DNA of 11,060 bases from an uncultured Megasphaera sp. (GTDB lineage: Bacteria > Bacillota > Negativicutes > Veillonellales > Megasphaeraceae). Positions 5,475 to 11,060 of this stretch are shown here, one piece after another. Both the position numbers and the translations under genes were made by a program. Numbering within the stretch: position 1 is the first letter of the stretch; every line of letters starts with the position of its first letter. The notes beneath the pieces were generated by a model. The model was not told the origin of the DNA. It did no database searches and saw nothing but the letters and a program-made list of their open reading frames with translations. The stretch lies in contig CABQJB010000052.1 in assembly GCA_902464195.1 (NCBI GenBank), positions 1 to 11,060 of the forward strand. Direction: 5' to 3'.

Positions 5475-6671
5475 ATGTCTTTCCGCTATGTCTTGAAACG
5501 GGAGTGGCATTTGCTCTGGCAGGGACGTTTCCCCGTTGCGGCGATCCTCATCCTGCTGCCCCTGGCCTTTACCCTGGCTTTCGGCATCATTTACTATCAG
5601 AACTCAGTCGAACGGATTTCCCTGGTCATCTGCGACGAAGAACAGTCGGTCATCAGCCGGACCATCATCCAGGCCTACAGCGATGCTGAGAAATTCCATA
5701 TCGTCGACCAGGTGACGCGGTCGGAAGATATGGTAGACGATTTGAATACGGGCAAGGCCCGGGTCGGTCTCTACATTCCGGCTGATATTTCTAAGGATAT
5801 CAAACAGGGGAATCCCGTGCCGCTCATGCTGACCGTCAACTCGGCCAATAACATGTTCGGCAACGCCGCCCTGACGGCAGCCGGCGAAATCAACAAGACC
5901 TTGTCCGTCGGCATTGCCGCCAAGCTCCTGGAAGCGGGCAACCAGCTGCCGGCAGCGGCGCTGAACATGGCCTATCCCGTCCGCCTGGGCATCCGCATCA
6001 TCAATAACCCGACGGCCGGTTACACGCCGTTCATGCTGGCCGGCCTGACCATGAACGGATTGCAGATCGCCATTATGCTCGTCTTATGTCCCCTCATTGC
6101 CAGGGAATTCCGCCATCACGTCTACGATGAGACCGTGCCGGCCTGGCTGATTTTAGCCGTGAAATGCTTCTGGGTCCTGGCCCTGGCGGTCCCTTCGTTT
6201 TTCCTGTCTCTTGGCTTTTTATATGATCTCTTTGCCGTACCCGTACAAGGGTCCCTGGCCGACCTGGCCGTCATGATAACGGCTTTCTGCCTGGCCGTTT
6301 CCGGCATCATGGTCCTGTTTTCGGCCTTCAGCCCGGACGAAGTCATGTCCATTGAAATGCCCCTACTCTATATCATGCCGGGCCTCTTGTACAGCGGTTT
6401 GAGCTGGCCTGATTTCTATATGAGCGGCGTAGCTTCTGCCATTGCCCAGATTTTCCCCATGCGCCATGCTGCCGACAGCGTCCGTGATATCTTATTGGCC
6501 GGCTATGCGCCGGAACTCATGAGCCAGTCGTTGCAGCTCTTCTTGATGGGACTTGTTGCCTATGGACTGGGGACAGCTGTCTTTGCCCTGCGCCGCCGCT
6601 ACGGCATGAAGACCGTCCTGGAATTGGCGGCGGGCGGTCTGATCCACGGAAAGAAAGGAGGGCGGTCATAA
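5475..6671 (+). CDS. ABC-2 type transporter permease, first paralogue
   Basis: Inner-membrane permease of 398 aa in the YbhS/YbhR-type ABC-2 group. One transmembrane segment near residues 20-42 is followed by an extracytoplasmic domain of roughly 150 residues containing ISLVICDEEQSVISR, then about five more segments (first near FMLAGLTMNGLQIAIMLVL). The C-terminus is basic (GKKGGRS). The ATG at 5475 follows the adaptor stop by one base with GCAGGTGAT as ribosome binding site; an upstream extension of the frame lies wholly inside the adaptor gene and is rejected. The downstream permease is clearly related: CDEE, IPADxSxDI, NNPT and QxFPMxxxxxxVRDxxLxG occur in both in the same order. A heterodimeric channel is likely. 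There is no ATP-binding domain in this protein. Confidence 0.9.
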   Translation: MSFRYVLKREWHLLWQGRFPVAAILILLPLAFTLAFGIIYYQNSVERISLVICDEEQSVISRTIIQAYSDAEKFHIVDQVTRSEDMVDDLNTGKARVGLYIPADISKDIKQGNPVPLMLTVNSANNMFGNAALTAAGEINKTLSVGIAAKLLEAGNQLPAAALNMAYPVRLGIRIINNPTAGYTPFMLAGLTMNGLQIAIMLVLCPLIAREFRHHVYDETVPAWLILAVKCFWVLALAVPSFFLSLGFLYDLFAVPVQGSLADLAVMITAFCLAVSGIMVLFSAFSPDEVMSIEMPLLYIMPGLLYSGLSWPDFYMSGVASAIAQIFPMRHAADSVRDILLAGYAPELMSQSLQLFLMGLVAYGLGTAVFALRRRYGMKTVLELAAGGLIHGKKGGRS

Positions 6672-7807
6672 TGGGCATCTTGTCTCTGATCCGCCGGGAA
6701 CTGGCCAATGCCTTTCTCCACGATGCCCGGCGGGCTATCTTTCTCTTTGGCGCCGCTACGGCCTACCTGATCCTCTTCGGCATCCTCTATTATCCCGGTG
6801 TCGTCAAGGAGATCCCGACCGTCGTCTGCGACGAAGAACATACGGCCTACAGCCGTCTCCTGACCCGCCAGGTCGATGATGACGAACGGCTGGGGCTGGT
6901 CCGCGTCGTCGCCGATGAAGAGAAAGCGCGGGCCATGCTGCGCCGGAAAGAGGCCTACGCCGCGGTCATCATTCCGGCCGATTTTTCTCACGATATCCTC
7001 AACGGCCGCAGTGCCAATGTCCTGTTCATGCTCAACGGGGCCAATATCATTACGACCAACATCGCCACGACGGCCGGCAACGACATCATCAATACCTTTA
7101 ACACGCGCTTTGCTGCCCGCCAGGCGGCCCTGCGGACCAGCGGTGATGAACAGCTCCTGAAGAAGCGTATCGCTCCCATAGAGACGACGCTGCGCGTCCT
7201 CAATAACCCGACCCAGAGTTATATGATGTTCTTCATGGTCGGGCTGGCCATGGCGGCCATGCAGCAGGGCATCTTCCTGGCTGTCGGCGCTGCCGTCCAG
7301 GGCGATTTCAAGGACCGGGACGGCCTGAAAGGCGCTCCGAAAGTGGCCGTCCTGGCCGTCAAGGTCGCCGTGTACTGGGTCCTGTCTGTCCTGTCCTTTG
7401 CCCTGGTCTGCGTCATTTCCGCTTTTCTGGGCATCCCCGACCGGGCGTCGGTGACGGCCCTTTTGGCCATCGCTTCGGCCTTTTCCTTTGCCGCCGTGTC
7501 CCTGGGCCTCTTCGCGTCGTCCCTTTTTCATAACGAATTGCAGTTCGTCCGGGCGTCCATCATGTATACCGTACCGGCCTTCATCTTCGGCGGCTATACG
7601 TGGCCCCTGGAAAGTATGGACCCAGTGACCCAGGTCGTCGCCCAGGCTTTCCCCATGGCCTGGATGTCCAATGCCGTCCGCGACCTCTTCTTGTCCGGCC
7701 ATTTGACGACGCTGAATGAGAACCTGACGGCCCTGACAGTCATGGGCGTCATTTTCCTCAGCCTGGGGAGCTGGATTTTCCTGCATAAGATGAATAAAAT
7801 GGCCTGA
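6671..7807 (+). CDS. ABC-2 type transporter permease, second paralogue
   Basis: Inner-membrane permease of 378 aa with the same plan as the gene before it: one N-terminal transmembrane segment (about 22-42), a large extracytoplasmic domain with IPTVVCDEEHTAYSR, and about five C-terminal segments including the GGYTWPLESM and QAFPMAWMSNAVRDLFLSGH region. The start codon overlaps the previous stop by one base (TAATG) and AAAGGAGG lies 8 bases upstream, so the pair is translationally coupled and probably made in equal amounts. It presumably forms a heterodimer with the first paralogue and docks with the HlyD adaptor. No ATPase gene follows: the next gene is chorismate mutase behind its own promoter. 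The nucleotide-binding subunit must come from elsewhere, or the system works in an unrecognised way. Confidence 0.9.
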   Translation: MGILSLIRRELANAFLHDARRAIFLFGAATAYLILFGILYYPGVVKEIPTVVCDEEHTAYSRLLTRQVDDDERLGLVRVVADEEKARAMLRRKEAYAAVIIPADFSHDILNGRSANVLFMLNGANIITTNIATTAGNDIINTFNTRFAARQAALRTSGDEQLLKKRIAPIETTLRVLNNPTQSYMMFFMVGLAMAAMQQGIFLAVGAAVQGDFKDRDGLKGAPKVAVLAVKVAVYWVLSVLSFALVCVISAFLGIPDRASVTALLAIASAFSFAAVSLGLFASSLFHNELQFVRASIMYTVPAFIFGGYTWPLESMDPVTQVVAQAFPMAWMSNAVRDLFLSGHLTTLNENLTALTVMGVIFLSLGSWIFLHKMNKMA

Positions 7808-7819
7808 ACCCGCTTTTTT

Positions 7820-7828
7820 TGCTATAAT
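7820..7828 (+). promoter_or_regulatory. Extended -10 promoter of the aroQ-recD2-comF operon
   Basis: TGCTATAAT is a perfect extended -10 element directly after the seven T at 7814-7820. The -35 position (around 7800-7805, TGGCCT) is poor, as is common with extended -10 promoters. It lies 34 bp before the chorismate mutase start. A small inverted repeat, ATAATA/TATTAT (7824-7839), overlaps it. Confidence 0.7.
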
Positions 7829-7861
7829 AAGGGTATTATGGCAGAAGGGAAGGGCTAGTGT

Positions 7862-8131
7862 ATGGAATTAGAAGAATGTCGCCGGGAAATCGACGTATTG
7901 GACCGGGACTTGACGAAAATACTGGAACGGCGCATGCAGGTCGTCGCCGAAGTCGCCGCTTATAAGAAGGAGCACCACATGGAAATCTATGACCCCCGCC
8001 GGGAGCGGCAGGTCCTGGATAAGATCGCCAATCTGACCGTCCAGAAGGAATTGTCGCCGTATCTGCGGCGCATTTACCAGTGCATCATGGACGAAAGCAA
8101 GAAATACGAACGGGAGCATATGGGATTGTGA
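7862..8131 (+). CDS. aroQ: Chorismate mutase, AroQ class, monofunctional
   Basis: Cytoplasmic enzyme converting chorismate to prephenate, the branch point to phenylalanine and tyrosine. At 89 aa it is a stand-alone all-helical AroQ domain. By alignment from memory with the E. coli enzyme's active site: Arg8 (CRREID), Arg24 (ERRMQVVAEVAAYKK), Lys35, Asp44, Arg47 and Glu48 (DPRRERQVL), and Ser79 near the C-terminus. The position of catalytic Gln88 of E. coli is a Glu here (Glu83), as in yeast chorismate mutase, whose activity is favoured at lower pH. GAAGGGAAGGG precedes the ATG. The stop overlaps the recD2 start by one base. No fused prephenate dehydratase or dehydrogenase is present, so those are separate genes elsewhere. 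Confidence 0.92.
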   Translation: MELEECRREIDVLDRDLTKILERRMQVVAEVAAYKKEHHMEIYDPRRERQVLDKIANLTVQKELSPYLRRIYQCIMDESKKYEREHMGL

Positions 8132-10290
8132 TGGAACAAATCGTAGTACGAGGCATTGCGGAACGCCTCTTATTTGAAGCGCCCGATTCGGATTACCGCG
8201 TCTTCCGCCTGCATGATGAAGACGATGATGCGACGTATACCGTCACCGGCCACGGGACGAAGCCCCTCGTCGGCGACCGCCTGGAAGTGAAGGGGCACTG
8301 GGTCCAGCATAAGCGTTACGGCCGTCAGTTCGCCGCTGACGGCTGGAGCCGCATCATCCCCGAATCGGTCGACGGCATCGAACGCTTCCTGGGCAGCGGC
8401 GCCGTCAAGGGCATGGGGCCGGCCCTGGCCCACCGCGTCGTCGCAGCCTTTGGCAAGGATACCATGGCTGTACTGGAAAAGGACCCGCAGCGGCTCCTGG
8501 AAGTCGAAGGCATCGGCCCCAAGAAGCTGGCTGTCATTACGGAATCCTTCTATGAAGAGAAACAGGTCAACGACATCGCCTATGACCTGGAACAGCACGG
8601 CGTCGCCGGCCGCTATGCCGGCAGGCTCCTGCAGAAATACGGCGACGACGTCCACTACGTCCTGACGGAAGAACCGTACCGCATGATCGCCGAAATCGAC
8701 GGCATCGGTTTCAAGACGGCTGACCAGATCGCCCTGGCCTACGGCATGGACCGGCAGGACCCGCAGCGCCTCAGCGCCGGCCTGACCTATGTCCTGCGGA
8801 CGATGACCCAGAATGGCCACGTCTGTATCCCCGATACGGAACTGGTCCGGCGGGCGGCCTTCATCCTCCAGGCCGATGCCCTGGGGCTGCACGATATCCT
8901 CAAGGAAGCCATCGAAGTGGGCCAGCTCTGTACGGCCGATTTTGAAGGGACTTTGTACGTCTATACGCCGGAAGCCTATGAAGAAGAGGAATATATTGCC
9001 GGACGCATCCAGGAGATGGCAGCCATGAAGCCCCTGCCCATGAAGACCCACGTCCAGCTCTTCCTCGACCGCTGGCAGGATGCACGCCATTTCGAGCTGG
9101 CCGATAAGCAGCGCGAAGCCGTAGAGAAATCCCTGCAGTCCGGCATGACCGTCATCACCGGCGGCCCGGGGACGGGCAAGACGACTGTCGTCCAGACCAT
9201 CATCCGCCTGGCCGAACAGGAAGGATTGCGCATCCTGCTCTGTGCGCCGACGGGACGGGCGGCCAAGCGCCTGGCTGAAACGACGCAGCGCAAGGCCAAG
9301 ACCATCCACCGCCTGCTCATTCCCGACGGCCACGTCGGGGCCATGCAGGTCTTTGAATACAACGAGACGAAGATGCTGCCGGCCGACCTGGTCATCGTCG
9401 ATGAAGTGTCCATGCTCGATATGGAAATGATGTACCATCTCCTCAGCGCCTTGAAGCCGCAGTGCCGCTGCATCCTCGTCGGCGACGCCGACCAGCTGCC
9501 GTCCGTCGGGGCCGGCGCCGTCCTGCACGACATCATCGCGTCCGGCCAGGTCCCGGTCGTCCGCCTGGATACGATTTTCCGCCAGAAAGAAGGGGGCCGC
9601 ATCGTCACCAATGCCCATCTCATCAACAGCGGCCGCCTGCCTGTGGTCAATGAAGACCAGGAGTTCCGCTTCGTCGAAATCGAAAGCGAAGCCGACGGCG
9701 CCGAAAAAATCAGCGCCCTCTATAACAGCGAACTGCTGGAAACAGGGGATAAGTTCGCCGTCCAGGTCCTGTCGCCCATGTATAAGAACCCCTGCGGCGT
9801 CGATAACCTCAACGAGCTCATCCAGGAACGGTTCAACCCGCCGGCCGAAGGCAAGGCCGAACTGAAAGGGAAGAACGTTGTCTTCCGCGTCGGCGATAAA
9901 GTCATGCAGAAACACAACGACTATGAAAAAGGCGTCTTCAACGGCGATATGGGTGAAATCTTTGCCATCCAGAAGGATATGGTCTATGTCCGCTATCCCG
10001 AACAGGATGTCAAATACGAAGGCCAGGAAGTCGATGAAATCACCCTGGCCTATGCCATTACGGTCCATAAGAGCCAGGGCAGCGAATACCACACGGTCAT
10101 CATGGTCCTGGTCAACAGCCACGCCATCATGCTTCAGCGCAACCTATTCTATACGGCCGTCACCCGGGCCAAGCGCAAAGTCATCCTCGTCGGTACCAAA
10201 CGGGCCGTCCAGACCGCGGTCCAGAACCAGCGCACGAGCCGCCGCTTCACGCTGCTCATCCCGCGCCTGCAGGGAGAACTCATCGTCTAG
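8131..10290 (+). CDS. recD2: RecD2-type ATP-dependent DNA helicase (RecD-like, SF1B)
   Basis: 5'-3' DNA helicase of 719 aa involved in DNA repair and replication fork handling in bacteria that lack RecBC. The N-terminal region has an OB-like fold (about 1-75) and helix-hairpin-helix repeats (LEVEGIGPKKL, IAEIDGIGFKTA), both typical of RecD2. Helicase motifs follow in order: Walker A GGPGTGKTT (344-352), CAPTGRAAKRL, Walker B VIVDEVSMLD (DE at 424-425), GDADQLPSVGAGAVLHD, TIFRQ, and the UvrD-like C-terminal HKSQGSEY (646-653) and YTAVTRAKR (674-682). All catalytic residues look intact. I chose the ATG at 8131, which overlaps the chorismate mutase stop (TGATG); an upstream frame extension lies inside that gene. 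Translation is probably coupled, since no strong ribosome binding site is seen. A 650-codon open frame antisense to it is a codon-bias shadow. Confidence 0.95.
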   Translation: MEQIVVRGIAERLLFEAPDSDYRVFRLHDEDDDATYTVTGHGTKPLVGDRLEVKGHWVQHKRYGRQFAADGWSRIIPESVDGIERFLGSGAVKGMGPALAHRVVAAFGKDTMAVLEKDPQRLLEVEGIGPKKLAVITESFYEEKQVNDIAYDLEQHGVAGRYAGRLLQKYGDDVHYVLTEEPYRMIAEIDGIGFKTADQIALAYGMDRQDPQRLSAGLTYVLRTMTQNGHVCIPDTELVRRAAFILQADALGLHDILKEAIEVGQLCTADFEGTLYVYTPEAYEEEEYIAGRIQEMAAMKPLPMKTHVQLFLDRWQDARHFELADKQREAVEKSLQSGMTVITGGPGTGKTTVVQTIIRLAEQEGLRILLCAPTGRAAKRLAETTQRKAKTIHRLLIPDGHVGAMQVFEYNETKMLPADLVIVDEVSMLDMEMMYHLLSALKPQCRCILVGDADQLPSVGAGAVLHDIIASGQVPVVRLDTIFRQKEGGRIVTNAHLINSGRLPVVNEDQEFRFVEIESEADGAEKISALYNSELLETGDKFAVQVLSPMYKNPCGVDNLNELIQERFNPPAEGKAELKGKNVVFRVGDKVMQKHNDYEKGVFNGDMGEIFAIQKDMVYVRYPEQDVKYEGQEVDEITLAYAITVHKSQGSEYHTVIMVLVNSHAIMLQRNLFYTAVTRAKRKVILVGTKRAVQTAVQNQRTSRRFTLLIPRLQGELIV

Positions 10291-10302
10291 GGAGGGAAGG
10301 CC

Positions 10303-10890
10303 ATGTCCCTGATCACGCAGCTTTTCAACCTCTTATATCCGCCGCGCTGTCCGGCCTGCGGCGCCATGGTGGCCCACGATGGCGACTGGTGCCCGGCCTG
10401 CCTGGCCGCGGTATGGCATCCCCGGCGCATCAACAGGCCGCCGGGAATCAAATACCTCAGCGCCTGTTACTGCCTGGCCGATTACCGCGGCGCCATGCGC
10501 CATGTCCTGCACGACATCAAATATAACGGCAAACAAGGGAAATGCCGGGCCTGCCGGACCCTGCTCGACCGCTTTCCCTGGCCGGAACGGTTCGGCCGCA
10601 TCGACATCGTCGTCCCGGTCCCCTTAGCGCCGGAAAAATTACAGCGCCGCGGCTTCAACCAGGCCGAAACCCTCTTTCGCGACTGGGCCTCGGCCCGCTG
10701 GGAGTGGTGCGACGCCTTGCAGCGCCTGCGGCCGACGAAAGTCCAATGGCAGCTCCGGCGGGACGAGCGGACCGAGAACGTCCATGACGCCTTTGCCGTC
10801 AAAGAAACCATCGCCGTCCGTAAGAAACACATCCTCGTCGTCGAGCAAAGATGCTTGGGATTGATACAATATTGGAAACGGTGTGCATAG
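10303..10890 (+). pseudogene. comF: ComF-family protein gene (comFC-like), 3' end replaced
   Basis: ComF proteins act in the cytoplasm in DNA uptake during competence and carry an N-terminal zinc ribbon and a phosphoribosyltransferase-like domain. The ribbon is intact (Cys16, Cys19, Cys30, Cys33: CPAC and CPAC), as are YRGAMRHVLHDIKYNGK, DIVVPVPLAPEKLQRRGFNQAE (about 104-123) and RTENVHDAF. The family then continues with a VDD-xx-TTGAT PRPP-binding loop and about 30 further residues. Here the match ends at HILVV (176-180), and the frame runs on as EQRCLGLIQYWKRCA before a stop. Composition also changes at this point, from GC-rich to AT-rich, so the 3' end was probably removed by an insertion or rearrangement at about 10843. 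GGAGGGAAGG 12 bases after recD2 is the ribosome binding site. The 195-aa product may still be made but lacks the active-site loop. Confidence 0.75.
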
Positions 10891-10925
10891 CAGAAAAGTC
10901 CATATATAGCGAGGTCTTGGCAAAC

Positions 10926-10949
10926 GTCGGCAGAGGGCCGACATTTTTT
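10926..10949. terminator. Terminator-like hairpin in the AT-rich segment
   Basis: GTCGGC (10926-10931) and GCCGAC (10937-10942) with loop AGAGG are followed by ATTTTTTA on the plus strand. It may terminate the truncated operon or belong to the mobile sequence. It overlaps the small 35-codon frame. Confidence 0.6.
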
Positions 10950-11004
10950 ATGCGCTGAAATGCAGGTGGAATCAGAAGGTCTCGTATAAGTTCTTAGCAA
11001 CACT

Positions 11005-11033
11005 GGGGTATGTCAAGAATTTTGTGTAAATTT
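11005..11033. mobile_element. Possible end of an insertion sequence (IS256-like terminal motif)
   Basis: GGGGTATGTCAAGAATTTTG followed by TGTAAATTT, read on the minus strand, has TTTACACAAAATTCTTGACA: an outward-facing TTGACA and a TTTACACAAAA tract like those I associate with IS256-family ends. The transposase and opposite end would be beyond the window. This rests on motif memory only. Confidence 0.35.
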
Positions 11034-11060
11034 CTTAGAAATCTTTGTCATATTTTTCCA

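Larger units (their letters stand above)
10843..11060. other. AT-rich segment of foreign or rearranged origin after the comF break
   Basis: From about 10843 to the window end the sequence is clearly more AT-rich than the operon before it and shows no convincing gene. The one small in-frame possibility is an ATG at 10851 with 35 codons to TGA at 10958 (MLGIDTILETVCIAEKSIYS onward); I do not recognise it and see no ribosome binding site. The frame runs back without a stop through GCAAAG, so it could be a fragment of a longer foreign gene. The segment holds a hairpin with a T-run and an insertion-sequence-like terminus, described separately. Confidence 0.55.

Noticed and set aside
6599..7786. 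395-codon open frame antisense to the second permease
   Set aside because: Composition shadow: the product is rich in Gly, Asp, Gln and Arg with no domain, and it overlaps a well-supported, translationally coupled permease gene.
8170..10122. 650-codon open frame antisense to recD2
   Set aside because: It mirrors the strong third-position GC bias of recD2, which has every helicase motif intact. The antisense product is low-complexity Asp/Gly/Val-rich and has no recognisable domain.
10851..10958. 35-codon frame after the comF break as a real small gene
   Set aside because: No ribosome binding site, overlap with a terminator hairpin and no recognisable homology. It is kept only as a remark in the segment description.

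Overview
The window looks like the chromosome of a moderately GC-rich, diderm Firmicute. A Negativicutes bacterium of the Megasphaera/Dialister type is my best guess from gene content and style, not from any search. The pointers are AGGAGG-type ribosome binding sites, a T-box leader, RecD2 (the RecBC-independent helicase common in Firmicutes), and a HlyD-type adaptor carrying a lipoprotein signal, which would suit a cell with an outer membrane.

Layout. (1) 1-1650, minus strand: a YkvI-type membrane transporter gene behind a strong sigma-A promoter and a complete T-box leader. Its specifier reads CUC, so it should sense uncharged leucine tRNA. (2) 1650-2073: a gene-free stretch crowded with repeats. 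It holds two inverted copies of a 25-bp palindrome whose stems differ by compensating changes, a perfect 27-bp tandem duplication, two unrelated 7-bp repeat arrays, and several hairpins. (3) 2038-3617, minus strand: a LysP-like amino acid permease with a clear promoter and terminator. (4) 3686-7807, plus strand: a TetR-family regulator followed by a HlyD-family adaptor lipoprotein and two paralogous ABC-2 permeases. The same perfect 14-bp palindrome lies in front of tetR and again in front of the adaptor gene, so this is very probably a self-regulated efflux locus. No ATPase gene is present in it. (5) 7820-10890, plus strand: an extended -10 promoter, then aroQ-type chorismate mutase, recD2 and a comF-like gene in a tightly packed operon. 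(6) 10843-11060: homology to ComF stops abruptly just before its PRPP-binding loop and the sequence becomes AT-rich, with a terminator-like hairpin and a motif resembling the end of an insertion sequence. The comF gene appears to have been cut by a mobile element or rearrangement.

Working together: the left half is amino acid uptake (leucine-responsive transporter, lysine-type permease). The middle is an inducible export pump for an unknown compound. The right half is a housekeeping operon joining aromatic amino acid synthesis, DNA repair and a damaged competence gene. Long open frames antisense to the GC-rich genes are shadows and are not annotated.
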